Positions 7,268 through 16,274 of a stretch of DNA of 64,000 nucleotides are shown here, piece by piece. Origin of the DNA: Pseudoalteromonas luteoviolacea S2607 (lineage in GTDB: Bacteria; Pseudomonadota; Gammaproteobacteria; Enterobacterales; Alteromonadaceae); contig NZ_AUXV01000072.1 in NCBI RefSeq assembly GCF_001625575.1, positions 310,001 to 374,000 of the forward strand. The letters are read 5' to 3'. The position numbers were made by a program, and so were the translations under genes. The notes under the pieces were generated by a model, which made no database searches, was not told the origin of the DNA, and saw only the letters and a program-made list of their open reading frames with translations. Numbering within the stretch: position 1 is the first letter of the stretch; each line of letters begins with the position of its first letter.

Positions 7268-7897
7268 ATGAGAGTTAAGTACCCCCGTACACCGCACCTA
7301 CCTTGGTCGCCGGGTGCGACACCAGATGATTTACAACAAACACATGCGCACTTTTTTGAAGGCCAGCAAGTCGTTGTAACTGAAAAAATGGATGGTGAAA
7401 ACACCACATTATACACCGACTATATTCACGCGCGGTCGTTGGACAGTCGCTTTCACCCATCTAGAGCTTGGGTCAAAGCGCTGCAAGCGCAAATAGGTTA
7501 CAAAATACCGAAAGGTTGGCGTATTTGTGGTGAAAACCTGTATGCCAAACACGCCATTGGTTACGATGCTTTGAGTAGCTATTTCTTGGCTTTTTCGGTG
7601 TGGAATGAACGCAATGAGTCTCTAAACTGGCATGATAGCAAAGTCTTTTTTCAGCAGCTTGGGCTCAGTGCACCGAAAGAGTTGTACGTCGGCCCTTGGG
7701 ATGAGCAGGTAATTAAAAGCATCACTCTGGATACCTCAAAACAAGAAGGCTATGTGGTGCGTCTTGCCGACAGCTTTGCGTTTGAGGCTTTTTCACAGTC
7801 TGTGGCGAAGTGGGTCAGGCGTGACCATGTTACAACCAATAAACACTGGATGCACACTGACGTTATTCCCAATCGCTTGAAAGGAACTCGAAAATGA
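7268..7897 (+). CDS. RNA ligase family protein (ATP-dependent nucleotidyltransferase)
   Basis: 209 residues with the signature motifs of covalent nucleotidyltransferases: motif I EKMDGENT with Lys40 as the expected AMP-accepting lysine, motif III WRICGENLYAKH (Glu89), motif IV EGYVVR (Glu160) and motif V AKWVRR (Lys181). It is a minimal ligase lacking a C-terminal accessory domain. Such enzymes seal 3'-OH to 5'-phosphate RNA ends. Its stop overlaps the start of the HD-Pnk gene (ATGA at 7894-7897), so healing and sealing enzymes are translationally coupled. Its own start lies inside the control of a folded leader. Confidence 0.9.
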   Translation: MRVKYPRTPHLPWSPGATPDDLQQTHAHFFEGQQVVVTEKMDGENTTLYTDYIHARSLDSRFHPSRAWVKALQAQIGYKIPKGWRICGENLYAKHAIGYDALSSYFLAFSVWNERNESLNWHDSKVFFQQLGLSAPKELYVGPWDEQVIKSITLDTSKQEGYVVRLADSFAFEAFSQSVAKWVRRDHVTTNKHWMHTDVIPNRLKGTRK

Positions 7898-9168
7898 GCG
7901 CGCTCGAAGCTTGGCTAAACAGCCTCACGCAAGATCACACACCAGACTTTCAAGAGTGCCTTGATTACTTGGCGGATTACTTTCCACTATTATTACAATT
8001 CGAGGATACAGAACAAGACCCTATCTGGCATGCTGAAGGCAATGTCGCGATTCATACCGATATGGTATTAAAAGCGTTATACACAGAGCTCAATAATGAG
8101 GCATGCCATATAAAAGGGGTCCACCGACAAGCGCTTATTCTCGGTGCACTGCTTCATGATATTGCCAAGCCACGCTCTACTCGGCGCAAAGAAATTGCGG
8201 GTATAGAGCGCGTTGTCGCTCCTCGACATGAAGAGATGGGTGCCAGTTACTTGGCCACTCGCTTAATCGCGCTCCCATTGGCATATAGTGTCATTTCCAC
8301 GGTTATGGGATTAGTCGGTTTTCACAACCAATTGAAGCTACTGGTGATAAAGAACCAAAGTTATGGAGATTATTTGCACTTAGCCATAAATGCCAACCTA
8401 GAACTTTTATATTGGCTTGAAGTTGCAGATATGAAAGGCAGGACCTGTGATGACCTTGCACTACAGCTTGGCATGCTTGAAGAGTTTAAAATGTTTGCGC
8501 AAGATTATGAATTATGGGGACTGCAAGACAACGCTATTTTGACACTGTTATCCAAAATTCAAGTGAAAAAAGTTCCTTCTCAGCAAACATATTTAAGTAA
8601 TCTTGCCATCAGTCAATTGGCACATGGACAAATCAGTACCATCGAGGAAGCTATCGCTAAGAACTATGACGCCTGTCAAAGTTATAGCCACCTGTATGTG
8701 ATGTGTGGCATCAGTGGCAGCGGCAAGTCTACTTGGATTAAAAAACACCTTGCTGGATTTGAAGTCATTTCTCTTGACGGCATACGGCAGGAGCTAAATG
8801 GTCACCAAGCCTGCCAAAAAAGCCGTGGACAAGTTCTTCAACTTGCCAAAAGACGCTTAAAGCAAGCGCTCGCCAAAAAGCGTAATGTGGTGTGGGACGC
8901 CACAAATATTCGTAAAGACTTCAGGAGTATTGTTTGTGATCTGGGTAGAAATTACGGTGCACTTGTCACCTTGGTCGCCTTTCAATTAAGTGACAAGTCA
9001 CTGCGACGTAATAATCAAGATCGTCGATTTAGCGTAGACAATCAGGTTATTTCAGAGCAAATAGAAAAATTGCAGTGGCCGTGTTTTAACGAAGCACATA
9101 GGTTTTTGCTCATTGGCAACAAAGGAGTGGAGCTCGCCAGACGAGGAACCTTCGACTCAATGAGTTAA
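7894..9168 (+). CDS. HD-Pnk: HD phosphohydrolase fused to polynucleotide kinase
   Basis: 424 residues in two modules. The N-terminal HD domain has His54, LLHDIAKPRS with His88-Asp89, and RHEEMG near 111-116; in characterised HD-Pnk proteins it opens and removes 2',3'-cyclic phosphates. The C-terminal kinase has a Walker A at 272-280 (GISGSGKST), Asp295 in ISLDGIRQEL and WDATNIRKDFR near 334-344, as in 5'-OH polynucleotide kinases. Together it converts broken RNA ends to the 3'-OH/5'-phosphate form that the upstream ligase seals. It is the last gene of the operon; the next gene is on the other strand. Confidence 0.9.
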   Translation: MSALEAWLNSLTQDHTPDFQECLDYLADYFPLLLQFEDTEQDPIWHAEGNVAIHTDMVLKALYTELNNEACHIKGVHRQALILGALLHDIAKPRSTRRKEIAGIERVVAPRHEEMGASYLATRLIALPLAYSVISTVMGLVGFHNQLKLLVIKNQSYGDYLHLAINANLELLYWLEVADMKGRTCDDLALQLGMLEEFKMFAQDYELWGLQDNAILTLLSKIQVKKVPSQQTYLSNLAISQLAHGQISTIEEAIAKNYDACQSYSHLYVMCGISGSGKSTWIKKHLAGFEVISLDGIRQELNGHQACQKSRGQVLQLAKRRLKQALAKKRNVVWDATNIRKDFRSIVCDLGRNYGALVTLVAFQLSDKSLRRNNQDRRFSVDNQVISEQIEKLQWPCFNEAHRFLLIGNKGVELARRGTFDSMS

Positions 9169-9220
9169 TCCTAACTGAAACAGCATCGCAAACCCCGATT
9201 CAAATGCAACCAAATACAGG

Positions 9221-10138
9221 CTACTTCACTTTATTTGGTTGCATCATCCCCTCTCCCCAACTGACCATCATATCGAGAAAGGCTTTCAATTTGGCTGGTT
9301 GCCCCACTCTGCTTGGGTACACTAGATAAATCACTGAATCCGTTAAGGTTATATCGGATGCAATCTGTACAAACTCACCTGATGCAATTTTATCTTTTAC
9401 CATGCCAATAGGCATAATAGCGAATCCCAGCCCAGCTTCAACCGCACTGAGTACCGCGGCTGTCGAGTTGACCGTTAGCCGTGCATTTAGGGTATGCCAT
9501 TTGTCTTGTGCATATACTTGGTTAAATGACTCATCGCTGCGCGCGCCAGCAAAGCTGGCGATATAAGGTTGTGAGCGCAATTGTTCAATGCTGCTGGCAA
9601 CGCCATGCTCGGCAACATGCTGTTGTGACGCGACGAACACGCGCTGCGACTGATATATTTTTCTGTAGACGAGGCTAGAGTCTTCCACGTCACTAAAGCT
9701 TGCTCTCACCGCCACATCAAAACCATCTTTAATTAAGTCCACACTATGTGCGCCTTGCTGCACCTCCAAAGTGATTTTAGGATGTGCTTGCAAAAATGGC
9801 ACAACAATCGTTGAAGCCATAAAATCAGCAAAGTTTTGCGGGACTGCAACCCGTAGATGGCCAGAAGCCTGCTCGCGTATCTCACTTAAAAAAGCTTCTC
9901 CTTGCGCCAATTGCGACATCGCCTGCTCGCAAAAATGTAAATACTGCGCTCCTTCCTCCGTTAATTTTACGGAGCGTGTGGTTCGCTGCAGCAGCTTGAC
10001 GCCTAAACGCGCTTCGAGGTGACTGACTTTATTACTCACTGTGGACTTTTCAATGTCCAGTGCCTCAGCGGCTTTGGTAAAGCTTTGCAATTGAGCCACT
10101 TTGCAAAAAATACGAATTTGGTTCAAATCATTGTTCAT
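9221..10138 (-). CDS. LysR-family transcriptional regulator
   Basis: 305 residues from the ATG at 10138, with an N-terminal winged helix-turn-helix (LNQIRIFCKVAQLQSFTKAA, then ALDIEKSTVSNKVSHLEARLGVKLLQRTTR) and a C-terminal periplasmic-binding-like effector domain (LRVAVPQNFADF onward). A TTG 12 nt upstream is possible but adds nothing conserved. It is divergent from the cytochrome b561 gene at 10241 and probably regulates it through the 102-bp space between them; LysR regulators commonly control their divergent neighbour. Confidence 0.9.
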   Translation of the reverse strand: MNNDLNQIRIFCKVAQLQSFTKAAEALDIEKSTVSNKVSHLEARLGVKLLQRTTRSVKLTEEGAQYLHFCEQAMSQLAQGEAFLSEIREQASGHLRVAVPQNFADFMASTIVVPFLQAHPKITLEVQQGAHSVDLIKDGFDVAVRASFSDVEDSSLVYRKIYQSQRVFVASQQHVAEHGVASSIEQLRSQPYIASFAGARSDESFNQVYAQDKWHTLNARLTVNSTAAVLSAVEAGLGFAIMPIGMVKDKIASGEFVQIASDITLTDSVIYLVYPSRVGQPAKLKAFLDMMVSWGEGMMQPNKVK

Positions 10139-10240
10139 ATATAAAAACAATCTTTTGTAAATTTCGACGATTATTTAAATAAAGATATCAATTAAGCTCT
10201 CAACCTGAAACAAATTACTGCTTTTTAGAGGAAACGGTTC

Positions 10241-10783
10241 GTGAATTCTTACAGTTGGTCTTATAAATTACTGCACTGGCTATCCGCCTTTTTATTCACC
10301 CTTATGTGTTTTGCATTTATTGGTTTTTATCCGCAGATGAGTGATGCAGATCGCACCGTTATGCTAATTGGCCATGCGAGTATTGGAGTTTGCCTAGCTG
10401 CCATCTTATTAATACGCATTGGCAAAAGGTTTGTCTTAAAGCACCCAAGACCGAAACATGCACAATCAACGACGCTGGCAAACATGGCAAAATCAGCTCA
10501 TTATGCCATGTATATTTTCATGGTATTGGTCCCGTTGACCGGCTATACAACCGCTAATTTCCATTACTTACCAGTGCAGCTTTTTGGCAGTGTTTTGCTT
10601 AATGGCAATCATGACCCAGAGCTGTTTAACACATTTCGTGCGATTCATGTTTTGTGTATTCAAGGGCTAATAGCATTGGTCGTATTACACATTGGGGCAG
10701 CCATTAGACACAAGCTGGTTCTAAAAGATAAAGTGCTTTATAGCATGAGGCCTTGGCCTATCGACAAAAATTCAGAGTCATAA
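10241..10783 (+). CDS. Cytochrome b561-family membrane protein
   Basis: 180 residues with four hydrophobic helices and histidines positioned to bind two b-type haems (His12 in LLHWLSAF, His45 in IGHASIG, His87, His136 in AIHVLC, His150). The family carries electrons from quinol to periplasmic acceptors or detoxifies superoxide in the inner membrane. The GTG start at 10241 follows AGAGGAAAC. The divergent LysR gene suggests regulated expression, perhaps under oxidative stress. Confidence 0.88.
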   Translation: MNSYSWSYKLLHWLSAFLFTLMCFAFIGFYPQMSDADRTVMLIGHASIGVCLAAILLIRIGKRFVLKHPRPKHAQSTTLANMAKSAHYAMYIFMVLVPLTGYTTANFHYLPVQLFGSVLLNGNHDPELFNTFRAIHVLCIQGLIALVVLHIGAAIRHKLVLKDKVLYSMRPWPIDKNSES

Positions 10784-10862
10784 AGCCAATCAACTAGGTG
10801 CAGTGGAGTAAAAAATTCGCTACGGCTCAATCTGCACCACCTTGGTTAGATAAATACATGAG

Positions 10863-11372
10863 TTAGTTTTGGGTAACCACCGTAAACTTAGAGCGGTGTA
10901 TTAAACTCCCTTTTGCTCGTACTTCTATATGCCAGTCTCCGGGTGTAGTTTCATAGGGGAAATCAAAATAGTAGCCAAATCCCCAAACGTATTCTCCTTG
11001 ATGCCCCGAAATATCAATCTTACGTTCCAGCCGAGACTTTTTTTCACCAGAGGGTAAAGTGGTCTCAGGATAAGTTATCAAAAGATCAAAATATTGTATT
11101 TGCACAGGAATAGAATAAAAAGCCACACCAATTTCAAACCCCGTCCCCAGTCTATTGGGGATAATCCAAGTTCGTTCTTGTAAAACTTTAGCACTTTCAC
11201 CGATACTAATTATGTCGTTAACGGCCGTTTCTTCGGCAATAACCTCACCACCAACTTTCTCAATATATGAGTGCGCAAATACAACGGACTCGATACCATC
11301 TGGTACTACTGGTGCGGCGAATGCAGAATTAAAAAACAAACTCACTACTACAAAAAATATGCTCCGTATCAT
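10863..11372 (-). CDS. Secreted DUF3859-like protein
   Basis: 169 residues with a clear signal peptide (MIRSIFFVVVSLFFNSAFAA) and a mature part that looks like a beta-sandwich (FDLLITYPETTLPSG, then ISGHQGEYVWGFGYYFDFPY and PGDWHIEVRAKGSLIHRSKF). The closing PGDWHIEV...SKF pattern fits DUF3859, whose function is unknown. It is exported to the periplasm and shares its strand with the 431-aa secreted protein 136 nt upstream, with which it may be co-transcribed. Confidence 0.7.
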   Translation of the reverse strand: MIRSIFFVVVSLFFNSAFAAPVVPDGIESVVFAHSYIEKVGGEVIAEETAVNDIISIGESAKVLQERTWIIPNRLGTGFEIGVAFYSIPVQIQYFDLLITYPETTLPSGEKKSRLERKIDISGHQGEYVWGFGYYFDFPYETTPGDWHIEVRAKGSLIHRSKFTVVTQN

Positions 11373-11508
11373 AGCTGCCTTATATTTTTCTCCATTAGAA
11401 CTAGGTCCCTATGCTTGTATTTGCTTTTAGAGAATAGTCTCACCTATTTCAAACCTTAATGGAATGTAATAGTTATACGACCTCACTAATTAGGGCCTTT
11501 GATTCCCT

Positions 11509-12804
11509 CTAAAGCGAATCATCACTCTCTTCTTGTTGCTTGGTCACAGGCTTTAGTTTTGCGGCATACACCATTCCATCGTACTTTAAAAATTCGCCCT
11601 GCCACTTAGCTGAAATAAACGGCACAGACTCACGACTGTATTCAGTATACCCCACCCCATTCAATACCTCTTCCGGATCGCCTTCTTTAACTGTTAAAAA
11701 CTGCCATGGTGAGAGTTGGCTTAGAGTATTGTCTTTAATCAGTAATTTAGCTCTCGAGATTGTCCACTGCTCTAGTAAATTGACCTCAGAAACCTGCCCA
11801 TGTTCGATCACAATTTGCTGCATACACCCAGTGAGATAATTCAATCGGCCTTTTTTGTCTACAGACGATATCAGCCTCCCTGTGTTTTCACCTACAAATT
11901 GCTCGACATCTTTTTCAAAGTCAAAGCAAGGAATTGGATTTGCTTTATGTTTGCTTATCTTCCAATCACCAATTGACAGACCGCTCACTTTAATAAATTT
12001 CTCAGTCGGGTCATACCCATCTTCCCAAATTGACCAGTCAATATTGTCAAAATACAGCTTAAACAACTCAATATGTCTTTTGGTAATTTGCCCTCTTGGT
12101 CCAGCTCCAAGTTCAAATGCATTTTTCCCATCCACCGAAATCTCGCCCGCATCCGTTTGCTCTAACATGTTTGTCAGCGAGACGGGAAGCAAATTGGCGT
12201 TATAGTGATAACCAACGAACTTTTGGTCCTCAAATAAAAAAGCATGCCGCCTCCCCAGTACCGCCATAAAGATGGTGTCATTGATTGGCCACAATAATGA
12301 GAAGCGACCAAAGCGCTCAATGATTTCAGCATAGCTTTCTCCCAATTTTGCACCAAAAGCACTTTCTGGCGTGATTAAATTGGTTCTGATGTATAAAGGG
12401 TTAGGATCTTGCTCACTTTTATTTAGATACTTCTGATTAGTTAGAGAGATAAGCTTTAAGTTAGCCTCATCAACTATCACGGGTTTTGAGCATGATTTAA
12501 CAGGTTGTAGAATGAAGTACGCATAAGATACGGTGTGCAACCTTTCGCTATATTCAATATTAAAGCTTTTAACCTTCAAACCATTTGGATGCTTTCTGCT
12601 ATGCCATGCCGCTTTGTCAAAAAGAAAGGAACGAAGCATATCAACCACTTGTGTGTAGTTGTAACGATTAATAAACTCAATATAATCCTGTTCCACCTTA
12701 ATGGGCTCGGCATCTTCTAACTGGCACTCACTATTTTGAGCATAGATTTGCTTGGCAGCCCCATTAAACGAAACAAATAGTAAAATACAGAGTAGTAACT
12801 TCAT
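11509..12804 (-). CDS. Secreted hypothetical protein, 431 aa
   Basis: The first 22 residues are a signal peptide (MKLLLCILLFVSFNGAAKQI, cleavage probably near AYAQ/QIYAQ). The mature protein is mixed, with five or so cysteines (CQLEDAEP, SCSKPVIV, IPCFDFEKD, LTGCMQQ) suitable for periplasmic disulfides and many aromatic residues. No catalytic motif or known domain is recognised. It precedes the DUF3859-like gene on the same strand. The role is unknown; periplasmic location is the only firm statement. Confidence 0.7.
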   Translation of the reverse strand: MKLLLCILLFVSFNGAAKQIYAQNSECQLEDAEPIKVEQDYIEFINRYNYTQVVDMLRSFLFDKAAWHSRKHPNGLKVKSFNIEYSERLHTVSYAYFILQPVKSCSKPVIVDEANLKLISLTNQKYLNKSEQDPNPLYIRTNLITPESAFGAKLGESYAEIIERFGRFSLLWPINDTIFMAVLGRRHAFLFEDQKFVGYHYNANLLPVSLTNMLEQTDAGEISVDGKNAFELGAGPRGQITKRHIELFKLYFDNIDWSIWEDGYDPTEKFIKVSGLSIGDWKISKHKANPIPCFDFEKDVEQFVGENTGRLISSVDKKGRLNYLTGCMQQIVIEHGQVSEVNLLEQWTISRAKLLIKDNTLSQLSPWQFLTVKEGDPEEVLNGVGYTEYSRESVPFISAKWQGEFLKYDGMVYAAKLKPVTKQQEESDDSL

Positions 12805-13105
12805 AGGATATAAGCTGGAATAAAAACTGGCTATATATTATTACAAGCCTCCTATTTAACCAAATAGATTGAAGCAAAATATACGTAAGCATTAATATTT
12901 TAATTAAATCACTGAATGAAAAAAACGTCATCCTACCTTACTTTATAAGGATTACGGAAAGCCCTACTTTACTAGTATCATTGCTGACATATCATTTGGG
13001 TGTATGAAATAAGTTTCTTGTTCATCTATTAGGTGGCAAAAGATATATGCCTTTGGCAACACGTTATCCAAAAGAGTTGAAAAAGGAAGTTTTAGGGTGA
13101 TATAA
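12805..13105. other. Gene-free interval
   Basis: Between the secreted 431-aa gene (start) and the tcyP end I see only AT-rich sequence with stops in all frames; no RNA gene or repeat stands out before the hairpin at 13106. Confidence 0.5.
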
Positions 13106-13129
13106 GGGGTCAATATCTGACCCCTTTTT
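13106..13129 (+). terminator. GC-rich hairpin with T-run downstream of tcyP
   Basis: GGGGTCA (13106-13112), loop ATATC, TGACCCC (13118-13124), then TTTTT. The T-run follows on the plus strand, though the nearest gene ending here is tcyP on the minus strand, where the 3' side is TTATATC. The GGGGTCA core is the same as in the repeat family of 21-41 kb, so it may be an outlying degenerate copy acting as a terminator. Confidence 0.5.
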
Positions 13130-13139
13130 GCTGTATCAA

Positions 13140-14519
13140 TTAAGATTGCACGACTGACTCAGCCGGCGCTGAAGCTTGTGCCTTGTCGCCTAAAAGGCGG
13201 TGAGTTATGGTGCCAGCAGTCATCGAACCAGAAACATTCAACGCAGTACGCGCCATATCAATCAGCGGCTCGATTGAAATCAACAGCGCGGCAATTGTGA
13301 CAGGTAAGCCCATTGCAGGTAACACGATCAAGGCTGCAAATGTCGCACCGCCACCCACTCCTGCAATACCAAAAGAGCTAATTGCAACAATCGCCACCAA
13401 TGACATTATGAAAGAGATATCCATAGGGTTAATGCCCACACTGGGAGCAACCATAACCGCCAACATCGCAGGGTAAATGCCCGCACAGCCATTTTGACCG
13501 ATTGTCGCACCAAATGACGCTGACAAATTAGCAATTGCTGGGGGCACATTAAGCTTGTTTATTTGCGTATCTACATTCAGCGGAATCGTTGCAGCACTGC
13601 TGCGAGATGTGAATGCAAAAGTCAGTACAGGCCAAATCTTTTGGAAAAACTGTTTAGGACTTACACCAACTAGTCCAACTAGCAGACCATGTACGACAAA
13701 CATTAAGAAAATCGCCAAATAAGAGGCTACAATAAAGCCTAGCAAATTGGTGATATCAGCCAAACTGGAAGTCGCGACCACCTTTGCCATTAACGCAGCA
13801 ACACCATATGGTGTCAGCGAAATCACCATTTTAACCAATCGCATGACTACTGCTTGAAGCGTTTCAACAAATGTACGAATAGGAGCTTCTAATTCTTCAC
13901 GCTCATTCATCACTTTTCGCGCCGCAACACCTGTTAAAATACCAAATATCACGACCGCAATAATTGACGTTGAACGCTCCCATGCTAAATCTTGAAAGAT
14001 ATTAGTAGGGATAAAGCTTACCAACATTTGTGGAATTGACAGCTCGCTGACCGTTTCGCTGCGAGATGCTAGCACCGCAATACGTGATGTTTCTCGCGCC
14101 CCTTCAGTTAAACCCTCTGCGCTCAGACCAAATAGTTGGGTGATAAATATGCCAATCAATGCTGCAATCATGGTCGTCACCACCAGCACTGAAATGGTCA
14201 CGCCACTGATTTTGCCAAGCGCACCCGACTTATCAAGTTTAACCACCGCAGCGACCATAGAAACCAATACCAACGGCATTATGATCATTTTAAGTAAACT
14301 GACATAGCCGCTTCCGACCACATTCGTCCAGTTTAAAGTTTCTTCAATGGCTTGATGGCCTTCTCCGAGCAAAAACTGTAATGCAAAACCAAATACACTC
14401 CCCAAAGAAAGGCCAATAAGCACGAGCCGAGAAAGCGTTGCACCTTTTTTCTGAGACTGGAACAATACAATGAGAATTGCGGCGAAAACGGCAAGGCTCA
14501 CCATAGCGATGAAGGACAT
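13140..14519 (-). CDS. tcyP: Cation/dicarboxylate-family L-cystine transporter (TcyP-like)
   Basis: 459 residues with the fold of DAACS (dicarboxylate/amino acid:cation) symporters: hydrophobic helices throughout, a re-entrant region AFTSRSSAATIPLN near residue 300 and SASFGATIGQNGCAGIYPA near 345. The long N-terminal helix pair and GQNG rather than the classical GATINM favour the TcyP/YdjN cystine-carrier subgroup over DctA or GltP. It would import cystine (or a related amino acid) across the inner membrane with a cation. It is a single-gene unit. Confidence 0.85.
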   Translation of the reverse strand: MSFIAMVSLAVFAAILIVLFQSQKKGATLSRLVLIGLSLGSVFGFALQFLLGEGHQAIEETLNWTNVVGSGYVSLLKMIIMPLVLVSMVAAVVKLDKSGALGKISGVTISVLVVTTMIAALIGIFITQLFGLSAEGLTEGARETSRIAVLASRSETVSELSIPQMLVSFIPTNIFQDLAWERSTSIIAVVIFGILTGVAARKVMNEREELEAPIRTFVETLQAVVMRLVKMVISLTPYGVAALMAKVVATSSLADITNLLGFIVASYLAIFLMFVVHGLLVGLVGVSPKQFFQKIWPVLTFAFTSRSSAATIPLNVDTQINKLNVPPAIANLSASFGATIGQNGCAGIYPAMLAVMVAPSVGINPMDISFIMSLVAIVAISSFGIAGVGGGATFAALIVLPAMGLPVTIAALLISIEPLIDMARTALNVSGSMTAGTITHRLLGDKAQASAPAESVVQS

Positions 14520-14797
14520 AAATTTACCTATAAATGATTGTAAATGAGAAAATCTAACTAAGAAGATAATTTGAATTTTTATCTAGCGTGCACAGTAATA
14601 AATTATTGCCTAGTAGAAAAGAATGATTGGGAATGAGATATATTCTAGAGTTATTGAACTGGTGATTTATTAGCTGATCACAGGCTCCAACTTAGGCCTT
14701 TTCCTCTTCTGTTTTGATTCTGGTTGTTGACTCGCAACCGCCTTGGTTATAATCCGCCTAACAGGCCTGATATTTAGCTTTTGACAGGAGCCCAATT

Positions 14798-15106
14798 ATG
14801 AAAAAACTCTCTAAAGTGCAAGAAAAACAACAAGCACTTGTACTTGCAGTTGCTGACAAGCTGGAAGCGCAAGCACGTGAAGAAATCCCAGGAATGTTGC
14901 AATGTTGGTTTGATATGGAATTCCACTTGTTTCCTAGCTCTTTGTTATTGTGCTTCCAATTCGAAAATGAGCAAGCATTAGAAGCCGCAAAACCTGATCT
15001 CCTAAAATGGCAAAAACGTTTAAGTGCCGCCATGGTCAAAAAAGGGGTGATTTTAAAAGATATGCGCAAGCACTTGGTATTTACCATGAATGGACCTGAG
15101 GACTAA
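14798..15106 (+). CDS. Conserved hypothetical cytoplasmic protein, 102 aa
   Basis: A helix-rich N-terminus (MKKLSKVQEKQQALVLAVAD) precedes a mixed C-terminal half (MEFHLFPSSLLLCFQFENEQ). No signal peptide or membrane segment. The ATG has GGAG 8 nt upstream. It stands alone between tcyP (divergent) and a gene-poor interval. The family is not recognised. Confidence 0.75.
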   Translation: MKKLSKVQEKQQALVLAVADKLEAQAREEIPGMLQCWFDMEFHLFPSSLLLCFQFENEQALEAAKPDLLKWQKRLSAAMVKKGVILKDMRKHLVFTMNGPED

Positions 15107-15583
15107 AATTAAGCAGTAGCAGCTACAATAGCTCTATTTGAACTGCTACTTTTAATCAAGAAAATAACCCCCCCATAAACAACAGTCAGCAAACATTTTC
15201 TGCTCTATGCCAAATACCACATACTATCAAATTCACTTTTACTGCGTTTTTTAACATCTTCCAGATATCGATGAGCCAATAACATTGGCTTACACCCGTG
15301 CTTACACCCGTGCTTACACCTATGTAATAGGCACTATTTCACTGGCGCTTTAAAAACAGTGAAAATTATTTAACTTTTTAATGTTAATTTGCGTATTAAA
15401 AACTTGAGAAACCGCTCAAAAAAGGAAAATAAAACATCCCTTATAATGCAAGAATAAAATTAAAACTTTCATACCGAAACAATAGTATATAAAATAAATT
15501 CAAATTATAATAACAAAAGCAAACCAGCATAACCAACCAAATTAAAACGACTAAATACCAAACAAAATATAAAAGGACTTTAA
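15107..15583. other. Gene-poor interval with 12-bp tandem repeat
   Basis: No gene is supported here. Three near-copies of GCTTACACCCGT lie in a row at 15288-15322, the third diverging at its end. The rest is AT-rich and leads into the promoter region of the peptide gene at 15584. Confidence 0.5.
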
Positions 15584-15706
15584 ATGAAACTTCATAAAAA
15601 AACGATGAAAAAGCTCTCAAACGTCGAAGTAAAAAAAGTATCAGGTGGTACAAGCCATGGGATAGTCCCTCCTGACACATTAAACAATACGCTTCAGATA
15701 GAATAA
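15584..15706 (+). CDS. Double-glycine leader precursor peptide (40 aa)
   Basis: MKLHKKTMKK is followed by LSNVEVKKVSGG, which matches the classical double-glycine leader pattern (LSxxELxxVxGG) at every key position. The predicted released peptide is 18 residues, TSHGIVPPDTLNNTLQIE, without cysteines and mildly acidic. AAAAGGAC lies 7 nt before the ATG. The leader points to export by a peptidase-containing ABC transporter (C39 type), but none lies in this window. The product could be a bacteriocin-like or signalling peptide. A strong hairpin follows at 15755-15779. Confidence 0.65.
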   Translation: MKLHKKTMKKLSNVEVKKVSGGTSHGIVPPDTLNNTLQIE

Positions 15707-15754
15707 AACACAATCACAACGTTTATTAATAAGTAAATTAAATTCTTTCAAACC

Positions 15755-15779
15755 GGCAAGCAATTTAATATTGCTTGCC
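15755..15779 (+). terminator. Hairpin downstream of the Gly-Gly peptide gene
   Basis: GGCAAGCAAT (15755-15764), loop TTAAT, ATTGCTTGCC (15770-15779): a 10-bp perfect stem 48 nt after the stop codon. There is no long T-run after it, so termination may be weak or it may stabilise the 3' end. Confidence 0.45.
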
Positions 15780-16274
15780 TAAAAAATCACTTTATATTTA
15801 ACCTTCATTAATTATCTTGCGGTGCTTATTATTGTTATATGGTGCTACATTCCTAAATGTAAAACACATTAAATACACCTTTTTTAAGTGCTAGACCTAG
15901 TACGTATAACCCCTTTGCTAATATGATGGCAAATACCTATTTTACTGGCGTGGTGATGCCAAAGTTAGGCATGATGGCAGCCGCTACGTTGTTGGCGCCC
16001 CCAAATGGGTTGATGCACAAGTTATCGAAACGCTCAGACCAAAATCGTAATCAACGACCGAAAGTTGATGAGAGTTATAACTAGGGGTGACGCTCAAGCA
16101 TCTTAAACACTTGAAAATACCTTACATTATCGCTGTTCTTTGCTTTTAAACAGCGTGCAGGAATGACTTTCAAGCTATATACAGTTGTGTTAGCACTTTA
16201 CTGCGTGCTAGCACAACCAGTCAAAAAACGTCTATTGAAATGGTTATTGATTGCGTGTGATATCAATACCAGTA
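15780..16274. other. Gene-poor interval, possible gene remnant
   Basis: A 53-codon frame at 15923-16084 (MMANTYFTGVVMPKLGMMAA and onward) has protein-like composition but no Shine-Dalgarno and no recognised family; it may be a remnant. Nothing else is supported. Confidence 0.3.

Noticed and set aside
15441..15713. 90-codon minus-strand frame
   Set aside because: It is antisense to the Gly-Gly leader peptide and is a low-complexity product of AT-rich DNA.
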